From the NCBI GenBank assembly GCA_026129545.1, contig JAHCHX010000004.1, forward strand, positions 1-64,000: 64,000 bases of DNA, read 5' to 3'. The DNA comes from Saprospiraceae bacterium (GTDB lineage: Bacteria; Bacteroidota; Bacteroidia; Chitinophagales; Saprospiraceae). Below are positions 1-7,777 of this stretch, one piece after another. The notes below the pieces were generated by a model. The model saw only the letters and a list, made by a program, of their open reading frames with translations, searched no databases and was not told where the DNA came from. Position 1 is the first letter of the stretch, and each line of letters begins with the position of its first letter. The position numbers and the translations under genes were made by a program.

Positions 1-540
1 TTTTTTTATTTCACTCACCCCCGGTGGGTGGTTTATAACACCCCCCCCCCCGACTTGCCGCCCCGGTGGAGGCAAGTGAAATGGGCCGCCCTCGGCACCG
101 CCACGGCAAAAGCGCTGACGGAACACGTCGAGCAAGTGGATTTTGTCGGCACGGGCGAGCCGGGGAGCACGGCGGAGGCGTTTCGGAAAGTCAACGGGCG
201 GGGCGCGGGGTTGCGCATCCTCTTCCCCGCCGCCCGCCACTCTCGCCAGAGCGTGATGGCGCTTTTGGCCGACGATTTCAGGTGCACCCATTTTCCGATT
301 TACGACAACCGCCCCGTCGAGGCCCCGCTGCGCTCGACAGCCGACGCGCTCGTTTTCACCAGCCCGATGAACGCGGAGGCGTATTTTTCGACAAATAAAT
401 GGGGGAAAAACCAGCGCGTCATAGCCATCGGCGCAACGACTGCCGAAGCCCTGCGCACGTTGGGAGCGGAGCAGGTCGAAGTCGCCGCCGCGCCAACCGA
501 AAAGGCATTGGCAGATGCCGTGCTGCGTTTGCGGGGGTAA
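1..540 (+). CDS. hemD: Uroporphyrinogen-III synthase, C-terminal part (5' end outside window)
   Basis: HemD cyclises hydroxymethylbilane to uroporphyrinogen III in cytoplasmic tetrapyrrole (haem, sirohaem, B12) synthesis. The reading frame is open through the left edge, so the gene starts upstream; the first in-window GTG at 28 is only an internal codon. HemD family hallmarks are visible: ALGTATAKAL near the start of the retained part and, in the second lobe, VFTSPMNAEAYF followed by AIGATTAEALRTLGA. About 179 codons are present against the usual 220-260, so roughly the first quarter is missing. It ends just before the promoter of the next gene and is probably transcribed separately from it. 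HemD is poorly conserved in sequence, but the two repeated 'FTSP ... IGxxTAxAL' blocks make the call fairly safe. Confidence 0.82.
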   Translation, partial: FFYFTHPRWVVYNTPPPDLPPRWRQVKWAALGTATAKALTEHVEQVDFVGTGEPGSTAEAFRKVNGRGAGLRILFPAARHSRQSVMALLADDFRCTHFPIYDNRPVEAPLRSTADALVFTSPMNAEAYFSTNKWGKNQRVIAIGATTAEALRTLGAEQVEVAAAPTEKALADAVLRLRG

Positions 541-544
541 TTTT

Positions 545-552
545 TACTTTTG
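545..552 (+). promoter_or_regulatory. Bacteroidota -7 promoter box TACTTTTG
   Basis: An exact TAnnTTTG match lies 27 bases upstream of the ATG at 580. It overlaps a TTG codon at 550 that would otherwise extend the reading frame, which supports ATG 580 as the real start. Confidence 0.7.
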
Positions 553-579
553 CCCCTTCAATCCACTCACCTTCAAATC

Positions 580-2652
580 ATGGCGAAAAGACCCGTACCC
601 GGCAAAGCGCAGCCCCGCCCACAACCCAAACCACAAGCAAAGGCGAAAACCGCCCCTGTCAGCACCGTCGGCGAATCCTCCGGCTGGCTCCGGTTCGCGC
701 TGGTAGCAATAGTCATCACAGCCCTGTGCTACCTGCCCTCCATTTCCAATGAGCTCGTGAACTGGGACGACGACCCGAACATCACCGAGAACCCCAACCT
801 CCAACGCATCAACGAGGACGGGCTTGCAAAAGCAATTCCCGATATTTTCAGCATCGAAAAGGGAGCGGTCATTGGCAACTACAACCCGCTGCCCATCCTG
901 ACTTTTGCCGTTGAGAAAAAAATCGCGGGCGGTTTTGGGGAAAAACACACCCGGCTCATCCACATCAACAACCTGCTGTTGCACCTGCTCACGGTCTTTT
1001 TCGTCATTAGTCTGCTGGCGCGGATGGGCATCGGCAATTGGGGCGCTTTTGTCGGTGGGCTGTTGTTCGGCATACACCCCATGCGAGTGGAGTCGGTGGC
1101 TTGGGCCACGGAGCGCAAGGACGTGCTGTTTGCCGTGTTCTTTTTTGCCGCGCTGGTCTATTATGTGAAATGGCTCAAGCAGGCGGAGCGCGGTGAAAAC
1201 CGCAGCGGCACCTATATTATCATGCTATTCTTGGCGGCGCTGTCCTGTTTTTCAAAAGTGCAAGCCGTCACGCTGCCGCTCTCGATGCTGGTGCTCGACT
1301 ATTGGTTTCGGCGCCCCATCAATTTCAAGCTGATTTGGGAAAAAACGCCGTTCTGGGCGCTCTCGCTCGTGTTTGGCCTCATCAACCTCTACACGCTTCG
1401 GCAACAAGGCTCCACGACCGACGATGTCACCGACTTCAACTTGCTACAGCGCCTTGCCATCGGCGCATATTCGTTCGTCATTTACCTCTACAAGTTGGTC
1501 GTCCCCTACCCCATGTCGCCCCTTTACCCGTACCCAAAGCCGCTGCCTATTGAGGTGTATCTGTTGCCTGTGGTGTTTTTGGCTTTCTGGTATTTTGTCT
1601 GGCAAATGTGGAAACGCGGCAACACGCCGAGCGAGGAGGCCCGCTCCAACGACTATCGCATCTGGGTATTCGGCGCATTGTTCATGTTTTTCAACGTGAT
1701 GTTCCTTTTGCAGGTGCTGGGCGCGGGTCAGGGCTTCAAGGCTGACCGCTTCACCTATGTGCCTTATTTTGGGTTCTTCGCCGTCGCGGCGTGGTATTTT
1801 GACAAATTTTACAAATCGGAAAAAACAAGAGGGCTGACCACGGCGCTTGCCGCGGTGTTTTTCCTCGTATCGGCGGTATGGACGGTGCGGCAAATCGGCG
1901 TGTGGAAAAACGGCGAGACCCTCTGGACGCACGTCATCAAATACGAGGGCAAAACCAATTCGTTGCCTTATTGGAATCGCGGGCAATACTACCGTTCGCA
2001 AGGCGACTTCGACCGTGCCTTGAAGGACTACACGCAAGCGGTGGCCATCAATCCTCAAAATTCGGAGCTCTACAACAGCCGAGGCAAAACCTACTTCGAC
2101 ATGGCCTTGTCGGGCAAATTCAACAACCAACAACGCGAACTGGTGCTAAAGGCCATCAAGGACTACACCGATGCCTTAGCCATCCCGACCATCAAACTCA
2201 AAAGCAAAGCCGAGGTGCTCATCAATCGCGGTGCCGCCAATGGCTTTTTGCAAAACTTCGAACAGTCCATCAATGACATCACCGAGGGCTTGGCCATCAA
2301 CCCGGACAACGCCAACGGATATTTCAACCGCTCCATCGCTTACTACACCATGGGGCAACACGACAAGGCATTGGCCGACTATGACGCATACCTGAAATAC
2401 AACCCATACAGCGCCGAGGTGTGGTATGAAAGCGGCATGATACTGCGCTCCAAAGGACAAAACCAAGCTGCCATAGAGCGCCTCACGCGGGCGATTCAAC
2501 TCAAACCGGGCCTTGCTATCGCTTATCTCGAACGCGCCCGCGCCCACGCGCAAGCAGGCAATCGCGCAGCCGCGCAGCAAGATTATCAGCGTGCGCAGCA
2601 AATGGGCGCGGCTAAAACGGAGTATGATACGCGGTTGGAAGGGGGGCAGTGA
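580..2652 (+). CDS. TMTC-like polytopic membrane protein with C-terminal TPR repeats
   Basis: A 690-residue protein. A basic, proline-rich cytoplasmic N-terminus (about 30 residues) precedes a polytopic membrane part with about ten hydrophobic segments up to about residue 440, then TPR repeats to the C-terminus (for example YWNRGQYYRSQGDFDRALKD and later repeats with ALADYDAYLKYNP). The block HPMRVESVAWATERKDVLFA and an early WDDDPNI match the signature regions of the TMTC/protein O-mannosyltransferase-like (GT-C fold) family. By analogy it may transfer a lipid-linked sugar to exported protein, but bacterial members are mostly uncharacterised and the substrate is unknown. The start at ATG 580 is chosen because an upstream TTG lies inside the promoter box. 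Confidence 0.85.
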   Translation: MAKRPVPGKAQPRPQPKPQAKAKTAPVSTVGESSGWLRFALVAIVITALCYLPSISNELVNWDDDPNITENPNLQRINEDGLAKAIPDIFSIEKGAVIGNYNPLPILTFAVEKKIAGGFGEKHTRLIHINNLLLHLLTVFFVISLLARMGIGNWGAFVGGLLFGIHPMRVESVAWATERKDVLFAVFFFAALVYYVKWLKQAERGENRSGTYIIMLFLAALSCFSKVQAVTLPLSMLVLDYWFRRPINFKLIWEKTPFWALSLVFGLINLYTLRQQGSTTDDVTDFNLLQRLAIGAYSFVIYLYKLVVPYPMSPLYPYPKPLPIEVYLLPVVFLAFWYFVWQMWKRGNTPSEEARSNDYRIWVFGALFMFFNVMFLLQVLGAGQGFKADRFTYVPYFGFFAVAAWYFDKFYKSEKTRGLTTALAAVFFLVSAVWTVRQIGVWKNGETLWTHVIKYEGKTNSLPYWNRGQYYRSQGDFDRALKDYTQAVAINPQNSELYNSRGKTYFDMALSGKFNNQQRELVLKAIKDYTDALAIPTIKLKSKAEVLINRGAANGFLQNFEQSINDITEGLAINPDNANGYFNRSIAYYTMGQHDKALADYDAYLKYNPYSAEVWYESGMILRSKGQNQAAIERLTRAIQLKPGLAIAYLERARAHAQAGNRAAAQQDYQRAQQMGAAKTEYDTRLEGGQ

Positions 2653-2744
2653 GCGTGGGCATGGGCGCATAAAATTTGAGGCACTCAACACGGTGAAGTC
2701 AAAACTTAGCTTGATTCGCCGGGATTTGTCAGTTCACCATGATT

Positions 2745-2906
2745 AGACTTGTTGCGGTGGAGGCCTTTGGCGAATGGAAAGCCCTTTTTCCGACTGGCTT
2801 CGTCAAATTTTTCGCCGAATATGCCCGATTTCGACTGCAAAATTTGTCTCGCCAGTCGAAAAAATGACAATCCCCTACAATCAAAGCCCTCCACCGCAAC
2901 AAGTCT
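2745..2906. repeat. Dispersed palindromic repeat family A, copy 1 (162 bp)
   Basis: Perfect terminal inverted repeats begin AGACTTGTTGCGGTGGAGG (2745-2763 and 2888-2906). The internal 110 bp is not palindromic and recurs, inverted and about 92% identical by eye, at 40601-40770. There is no transposase, so it resembles a MITE or other non-autonomous element. It lies between the TPR protein gene and rpsT. Confidence 0.8.
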
Positions 2907-3189
2907 GTTGAGGGTGCGCGTTGAAAACAGCAGAATGGTCTGTCATTGCGAAAAATATGTTGATGAAGGCGCTACGAGGCGGCTTGTGTTGACAAGTCAA
3001 TTTGTGTCAACCGCCATGTGCACTTTGAACAGCCTGTTTGTTTAGCCCGCAAAAGTAGCAAGTTTGACAGGCAATTTTGGACAAGAACGAAAGGCAAAAA
3101 ATAACGCGCCGGCAGCCCTTCAAGTTTAGTGCCGCAAAACAAAGAGAGAAAATTTTTGAAACCCCTACTTTTTTTCAGGGCAGAAACGC
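2907..3189. other. Intergenic stretch before rpsT, no gene seen
   Basis: Together with 2653-2744 this makes up the non-repeat part of a 606-base gap between the TPR protein gene and rpsT. I see no convincing coding sequence, RNA gene or hairpin here; it becomes AT-rich towards the rpsT promoter at 3190. Confidence 0.5.
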
Positions 3190-3197
3190 TACCTTTG
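3190..3197 (+). promoter_or_regulatory. Bacteroidota -7 promoter box TACCTTTG for rpsT
   Basis: An exact TAnnTTTG match 62 bases before the rpsT start codon, giving a leader of about 55 nt. S20 genes are often translationally autoregulated through their leader, but I see no clear structure here. Confidence 0.65.
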
Positions 3198-3258
3198 CCC
3201 GCCCAAAACGGAAACCCAACTGTTTTTTTAAAAAATAAGCATTTTACGCTGTAAAAAT

Positions 3259-3513
3259 ATGGCACATCACAAGTCCGCCCTGAAGCGCATCCGCCAAACC
3301 GAGAAGCGCCGTTTGCAAAACCGCTACTACAAAAAGGCGGCTCGCACGGCGATTAAAAATCTGCGCGACCTGAAAGACAAGGCCGAAGCTCAGACGTTTT
3401 TGCCCAAGGTCATCAGCATGATTGACAAATTGGCCAAGCGCGGCAACATTCACCGCAATAAGGCTTCCAACCTCAAAAGCGGTCTCACGAAGCACGTCAA
3501 CGCGCTGGCTTAA
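3259..3513 (+). CDS. rpsT: 30S ribosomal protein S20
   Basis: An 84-residue, lysine/arginine-rich protein beginning MAHHKSALKRIRQTEKRR, the standard N-terminus of bacterial S20, and containing RNRYYKKAARTAIKNL and the conserved RGNIHRNKASNLKSGL block before the end. S20 binds 16S rRNA early in 30S assembly, mainly as a three-helix bundle. The length matches the family. It is a monocistronic unit: its own promoter box lies upstream and a strong intrinsic terminator 37 bases downstream. Confidence 0.97.
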   Translation: MAHHKSALKRIRQTEKRRLQNRYYKKAARTAIKNLRDLKDKAEAQTFLPKVISMIDKLAKRGNIHRNKASNLKSGLTKHVNALA

Positions 3514-3550
3514 AGTCCAAAGCATCGGCTGTTGGCCGCCCGCATTTCCG

Positions 3551-3585
3551 AAAAGTGTATCCCGTGACCGCGAGATACACTTTTT
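3551..3585 (+). terminator. Intrinsic terminator of rpsT
   Basis: Stem AAAAGTGTAT (3551-3560) pairs with ATACACTTTT (3575-3584), with a GC-containing loop and a T run. It lies between rpsT and the reductase gene. Confidence 0.8.
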
Positions 3586-3619
3586 GTGTTTGTTATGATT
3601 GTCTTTTAATGACCGAGTA

Positions 3620-4690
3620 ATGACCAAATTCTATCCGCTGAAAGTCCGCGACATCCGCCGCGAAACCCCCGATACCGTCTCCGTCGCTTTTGAGGTGCCG
3701 GAAGACTTGGCTGACACCTTCCGGTTCGTGCAGGGGCAGCACCTGACCCTGCGCACCACCCTTCATGGCGAAGAGGTGCGCCGTGCGTATTCGATATGTA
3801 CTGGCACACACGAGGGCGACTTGCGGGTAGCCATCAAAAAAGTGGAAGGCGGATTGTTTGGCACGTTTGCCCACGAGCAACTGAAAGTGGGCGACACGCT
3901 GGAATCCATGCCGCCGCTGGGTCATTTTTACACGGAACTCGACCCAGTGCATCGCCATCTGTATGTAGCGTTCGCGGCAGGCAGCGGCATCACGCCCGTG
4001 ATGTCCATTCTAAAAACCACGCTGGCAAGCGAGCCTCACAGCCGTTTCGTCCTTTTCTACGGCAACCGTGGCTTCGACCACATCATCTTCCGCGAGCAAT
4101 TGGAGGAACTGAAAAACCTGCATCCCGACCGATTGGCCGTGCATCACATCCTGAGCCGCGAATCGCTGGGCAGCGACCTGTTCAAGGGCCACATTGACGG
4201 GGAGAAATGCCGCGCCTATTCCCGGTTGCTCTTCCGCGCCGAGGATGTGGATGCCTATTTTCTTTGCGGGCCGGAAGAAATGATTTTTTCGGTGAAGGAT
4301 GCCCTTGAGCATATTGGCGTGGCGCCCAAAAAGATTCATTTTGAGTTGTTTACCACTTCGGGCGCAAGAAAAAAACAGCCAGCCACGACGACCGCCAAAA
4401 CTGATGCCTTCGACGCTTCCGTGACGGTCATCCAAGACGGTGCCCAGTTCGACTTCATGCTCACTTCCTGTGGCAGCACCCTGCTCGACGCGGCCATGCG
4501 GGCGGGCGCGGATTTGCCTTTTTCATGCAAAGGCGGTGTGTGCAGCACCTGCAAGGCCAAAGTGCTGGAAGGCGAGGTCGAGATGGAAATCAATTACGGC
4601 CTTGAAGCCGACGAGGTGGAGGCAGGCTATGTGCTCACCTGTCAGTCGCACCCGAAAACAAAAAGGGTGGTGGTGAGTTTTGATGCGTGA
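3620..4690 (+). CDS. PaaE-like NAD(P)H:flavin/2Fe-2S oxidoreductase
   Basis: A 356-residue protein with three domains in family order: an FAD-binding barrel (residues ~1-105, RRAYSICTG contacts flavin), an NAD(P)H-binding domain (~108-235, beginning FAAGSGITPVMSILKT and ending FLCGPEEMI), and a C-terminal plant-type 2Fe-2S ferredoxin domain (~265-356) with the cysteine pattern LPFSCKGGVCSTCKAKV plus a distal LTCQSHP. The layout matches PaaE, which feeds electrons to phenylacetyl-CoA epoxidase. No paaABCD or other phenylacetate gene is nearby, so here it may serve a different diiron oxygenase or desaturase. ATG 3620 is preferred over a TTG seven codons upstream because the family N-terminus starts there. 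Confidence 0.88.
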   Translation: MTKFYPLKVRDIRRETPDTVSVAFEVPEDLADTFRFVQGQHLTLRTTLHGEEVRRAYSICTGTHEGDLRVAIKKVEGGLFGTFAHEQLKVGDTLESMPPLGHFYTELDPVHRHLYVAFAAGSGITPVMSILKTTLASEPHSRFVLFYGNRGFDHIIFREQLEELKNLHPDRLAVHHILSRESLGSDLFKGHIDGEKCRAYSRLLFRAEDVDAYFLCGPEEMIFSVKDALEHIGVAPKKIHFELFTTSGARKKQPATTTAKTDAFDASVTVIQDGAQFDFMLTSCGSTLLDAAMRAGADLPFSCKGGVCSTCKAKVLEGEVEMEINYGLEADEVEAGYVLTCQSHPKTKRVVVSFDA

Positions 4691-4782
4691 ACGCAGATTT
4701 TTTGTAAAAAACGTGAGCTCGAAGATATTTGACCTAACAGATGGCGCTTAACTAATTGATTCCCTGACACTCTCGGTTCACA

Positions 4783-4870
4783 AGGGGTGTCATCTTTTGC
4801 GGAACGAAAAAGGTGACATCTCGGCCTGTTTTTGAGATGTCACCCCTCCATGCTTCCGGGATGACACCTC
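4783..4870. repeat. Nested inverted repeat (cruciform-like)
   Basis: Two palindromes are nested. The outer arms are AGGGGTGTCATC (4783-4794) and GATGACACCTC (4860-4870); the inner arms are AGGTGACATCTC (4811-4822) and GAGATGTCACCCCT (4834-4847). The four arms are themselves variants of one motif, GGTGTCATC/GGTGACATC. No gene lies inside. It sits in the 693-base gap between the reductase and EVE genes. Confidence 0.65.
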
Positions 4871-4995
4871 AGAACCCGACAAAGCGAGCATCGCCGACTG
4901 ATTCCCGATTTTTATCAACTTTTCACCTCTTTGAGGTGCTAAAATGACTTTATGGAAATCAAACGTTTGCGGCATTTGAATTTTTGTGACCACTC

Positions 4996-5034
4996 AGGCA
5001 GGGGCAGCGCCCCGGAATGTGTTTCAGGGCACCG
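4996..5034 (+). repeat. Dispersed GC-rich repeat family D, copy 1 (degenerate)
   Basis: Begins GGCAGGGGCAGCGCC and matches about 32 of 39 positions of the fully palindromic copy at 36608-36653. The right arm is degraded here, so the hairpin is no longer perfect. Confidence 0.55.
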
Positions 5035-5071
5035 TCGCTGGATTTTCAAAAGTGTTAACTCCGAACTCACG

Positions 5072-5193
5072 TTATACCTCGCGCCGCCAAGTTTTCAGCA
5101 TGGTTGGAAGGATGATATCACGTTTACTAAACTTCAAAAGTTTAGTAAACGTTACCCTAGACGATGCTGAAAACTTGGCGGCGCGAGGTATAA
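5072..5193. repeat. Dispersed palindromic repeat family B, copy 1 (122 bp, nested palindromes)
   Basis: A perfect 30-bp inverted repeat (5072-5101 and 5164-5193, core ACCTCGCGCCGCCAAGTTTT) flanks a second perfect inner palindrome with arms ACGTTTACTAAACTT and its complement (5120-5134 and 5138-5152). A related element is at 29085-29233 and a lone arm-like piece at 38457-38470. Confidence 0.8.
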
Positions 5194-5230
5194 AAAACGT
5201 AAAGACTTAGGAAGGACAGCAGACATTGAA

Positions 5231-5308
5231 TTTTTGACAGGATTTACAAGATTTACAGGATAGAAGGAGTGGCTTCACCGCTAAAAATCCTGTAAATCCT
5301 GTCAAAAA
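5231..5308. repeat. Inverted repeat family E (GACAGGATTTACA type)
   Basis: Perfect 18-bp arms TTTTTGACAGGATTTACA (5231-5248) and its complement (5291-5308), with tandem GATTTACA units inside the left arm. Repeats of this GGATTTACAGGAT kind are common between genes in Bacteroidota genomes. Together with the elements above it leaves little unique sequence in the 4691-5383 gap. Confidence 0.7.
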
Positions 5309-5383
5309 CCTATAAGCCTGTCAACCGAGTCTTTCACGCTTGGGGCTGCCTAAGTTTTTTCGATTTTTTCAACAAAGAAAACC

Positions 5384-5797
5384 ATGCAATACTGGCTCGT
5401 CAAGTCCGAACCCGACGTTTACAGCTTTGAGCAGCTCGCCACCGATGGCAAAACCCGCTGGGATGGGGTGCGCAACTACCAAGCTCGCAACAACCTGCGT
5501 GCTATGAAAACGGGCGACCTTTGCCTCTATTACCATTCCAATATCGGTCTCGAAGTCGTCGGCATCGCCAAGGTGGTGAAAGAACACTACCCAGACCCGA
5601 CGGCGGAAAAAGGCGACTGGTCGGCGGTGGATTTGGCCCCGGTGAAACAGTTGGCTCGCCCCGTGCTCCTGTCTGAAATCAAAAAGCATCCGGCGCTACA
5701 GCAGCTTTTGTTGGTGCGCAATGCCCGTTTGTCGGTAATGCCTGTTTCGTTCGACGAATTTTCCGTCATTTTGCAAATGGGAGAGACGCAACTTTGA
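5384..5797 (+). CDS. EVE domain-containing protein
   Basis: A 137-residue single-domain protein beginning MQYWLVKSEPDVYSFEQL, with WDGVRNYQARNNLRAMKTGD and the ending block DEFSVILQMG, all typical of the EVE (PUA-like) fold seen in thymocyte nuclear protein 1 and bacterial relatives. EVE domains bind modified bases in DNA or RNA; the ligand of this stand-alone class is not established. The length and the methionine start fit the family. It is followed 25 bases later by an unrelated membrane protein gene on the same strand, perhaps co-transcribed. Confidence 0.93.
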   Translation: MQYWLVKSEPDVYSFEQLATDGKTRWDGVRNYQARNNLRAMKTGDLCLYYHSNIGLEVVGIAKVVKEHYPDPTAEKGDWSAVDLAPVKQLARPVLLSEIKKHPALQQLLLVRNARLSVMPVSFDEFSVILQMGETQL

Positions 5798-5822
5798 CAC
5801 TCTATTCCAAACTTGCAAGACT

Positions 5823-6410
5823 ATGTTCATCTACTCATCAGGTCGGGGTTATCGCACTGGCCGCTTAAGCGCGGGAGGGGGCATCGGCTGTCTTATATTT
5901 GGCGTTATCGGGATGATAGCCGCTTTCTTCATTCTAAAAGGGCTGTTCAAGTTGCTCTATTGGGCTGCACCCGTTTTATTCGTGCTGGCCCTCGTCATCA
6001 ACTGGCGGGCAGTATTGGACACCTTGAAAAACTGGCTCAAAATGATGGAGCGCAACCCGGTGGGCGGCTTGCTCGCTGCTGCCTTAGCGGTGTTGCTGTT
6101 TCCTGTGTTTGTGTTCTATTTGTTCATAAAAGCCTTGGGTTACAACAAATTGGAGAAAATGCAGCGCGAGTTTGAGGGCGGCGCAAACGAGGAGTTCACC
6201 GAATTCGAGGAAATAGAGAGTATGCCCAAAGCTCGCGAATATGCGGAAGAACCGATGGAGCCGCTCGAATTGCCAGAAAAAGAGCCTGGACAAGCCAACA
6301 TCGAAAAACGCACGAGCGGAAAAGAAAGTAGGAGCGCCCCCAATGGCAGCACTCCGCCTCCGCCCAAAACCAAGCCCGACAACCCTTACGACACCTTTTT
6401 CCCGGATTGA
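5823..6410 (+). CDS. Small membrane protein of unknown function
   Basis: A 195-residue protein I do not recognise. A glycine/arginine-rich start leads into hydrophobic stretches at about residues 21-43, 46-62 and 79-102 (for example AAALAVLLFPVFVFYLFI), so there are probably three membrane helices. The remaining ~90 residues are hydrophilic, glutamate- and proline-rich, and probably disordered, ending in an asparagine/proline-rich tail. It follows the EVE gene by 25 bases and converges with the GH130 gene 25 bases beyond its stop. Confidence 0.65.
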   Translation: MFIYSSGRGYRTGRLSAGGGIGCLIFGVIGMIAAFFILKGLFKLLYWAAPVLFVLALVINWRAVLDTLKNWLKMMERNPVGGLLAAALAVLLFPVFVFYLFIKALGYNKLEKMQREFEGGANEEFTEFEEIESMPKAREYAEEPMEPLELPEKEPGQANIEKRTSGKESRSAPNGSTPPPPKTKPDNPYDTFFPD

Positions 6411-6435
6411 AGGCGGCACCCACACCATCCGCTCC

Positions 6436-7524
6436 TCACTCTTTGCACTCGGCCACCCCAATCATTGAGTCCGCCGTGCCGTAGTAAAGCAGCCAACGCC
6501 CATTGTGCCACACCATGCCCTCCAAGAAGCAGACATTGTTCACCTGCCCCGTCTTTTCAAAATCGCGCTCCGGGTGCAAAAAATGGCGGTCGGCACGGGC
6601 GATGAGTTTCTCCGGTTTTGTCTCGGAGAAAAGTGCCTGACCGACGGCATACGCCATGTTGGGGAGCGACTTGTCACCTATGGAGGCATCGTTGGCGCTG
6701 TTGTAGAGCAGTAGGATGCCTTCTTTGCGAGAAAGGGCAAAGGGTCCGGGTTCCACCAATTTGCTATCGAAAAAGCCGGGGCGCGGTTTGAGGGCTGCGA
6801 CGAGATTGCCCTTTTTGTCCGTCGTCGGTTTCCACGAAATCAGGTCGTCCGAGGTGGCCGTGAAAATATCGGTGTCGCCCCAATACATGACGTACTTCCC
6901 TTTTATTTTTTTGGCCACGATGTCGCTGCCTGCTTGTGCGCACACGATAGCGCCCGATTTAGACCAGATGTCGCGGTATTTGGCATCGGCAAAGGCGAGG
7001 CCGTGTTTTTTCCAAACCACCAAATCGCGGGAAGAGGCGACACAGAGGCGAGCGGTTTTGCCGTCGTAGGCCGTGTAGGTCATGACGAAAGTAGTGTCGT
7101 CGCGCTTCACGACGCGGGGGTCTTCGCAGCCACCTTCCCACTCCAAAGCATTGAGGGTGTCAATATCAGGTGCCAGCACCGGGATGGGCGTTTTGCGAAA
7201 CTGCAAGCCATCGCGGCTTTTGGCCAACCCGATGCGCGAAGTGCTGCGGTCGGGGTTGGTCGCGTCCTCCGCGCGATAGAGCAGCCACACCCAACCGTCT
7301 TTCACGACAGCGGCGGGGTTGAGCACGTTTTTTTCTTCCCATTGCACCGTTCGTTTGCGCACCGGGCAAAAAAACTGTGAGCGCTCGTCCGGCTCCAGAA
7401 TAGGGTTGTAATCATCCAATTTGACAATGGATTGGAGCATCCAAGCGTCTTTGTCGGCACCTTTTTGGGCAAAAGAGCAAAGCGCAAAAAACAGTAGGAG
7501 AAGAGACAGCGATATGTTTTTCAT
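6436..7524 (-). CDS. Secreted GH130-family glycoside phosphorylase/hydrolase
   Basis: A 362-residue protein with a signal peptide (MKNISLSLLLLFFALCSFAQ), so it acts in the periplasm or outside. It shows the five-bladed propeller pattern of family GH130, including LNPAAVVKDGWVWLLYRAED, the diagnostic WEGGCEDPRVV block near residue 130, and FLEGMVWHNGRWLLYYGTAD near the end. GH130 members cleave beta-mannosides by phosphorolysis or hydrolysis; the exact substrate cannot be read from sequence. ATG 7524 is preferred because it gives a compact signal peptide; an in-frame ATG at 7548 would add eight residues. It lies downstream of a FucP-like sugar transporter on the same strand. Confidence 0.85.
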   Translation of the reverse strand: MKNISLSLLLLFFALCSFAQKGADKDAWMLQSIVKLDDYNPILEPDERSQFFCPVRKRTVQWEEKNVLNPAAVVKDGWVWLLYRAEDATNPDRSTSRIGLAKSRDGLQFRKTPIPVLAPDIDTLNALEWEGGCEDPRVVKRDDTTFVMTYTAYDGKTARLCVASSRDLVVWKKHGLAFADAKYRDIWSKSGAIVCAQAGSDIVAKKIKGKYVMYWGDTDIFTATSDDLISWKPTTDKKGNLVAALKPRPGFFDSKLVEPGPFALSRKEGILLLYNSANDASIGDKSLPNMAYAVGQALFSETKPEKLIARADRHFLHPERDFEKTGQVNNVCFLEGMVWHNGRWLLYYGTADSMIGVAECKE

Positions 7525-7695
7525 GGCGCAAAGCAATGAGTTTTTCATCGCTCACGCAAAAAGCGGCTGAATATCTATTTCAAAACCGTCGAGCAAAACC
7601 GAACAAACCTTGCCCGCTGTCTCCAAGAAAGTATGCAGGGAATGGGCATTGTTTTGCTTCACAAAAATTCCATCGCGCGATGTTCGGGGCCAGCC

Positions 7696-7770
7696 TTTCA
7701 AAACTTGCGCACAGGCATCCCCTACCCGACAGTGCGTGTCAGGCAGGGGACGCGTGTCTAAAGTTTGGAA
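7696..7770. repeat. Imperfect palindrome between transporter and GH130 genes
   Basis: Inner arms CCCCTACCCGACA (7719-7731) and TGTCAGGCAGGGG (7737-7749) have two mismatches; outer arms TTTCAAAACTT (7696-7706) and AAGTTTGGAA (7761-7770) also pair. It lies in the 253-base gap between two same-strand genes and could act as a processing or attenuation hairpin, or be another dispersed element. Confidence 0.5.
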
Positions 7771-7777
7771 GCATTTT

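Noticed and set aside
2749..2906. Repeat A copies keep an open reading frame in both places, giving similar ~50-residue peptides starting LLRWR.
   Set aside because: Most differences between the copies change the amino acid (about seven) and few are silent; there is no proper start codon. The open frame looks like a by-product of composition.
5231..5308. GGATTTACA-type tandem units considered as a CRISPR-like array.
   Set aside because: The units are inverted, too short and lack unique spacers. It is a palindromic repeat of a type common in Bacteroidota.
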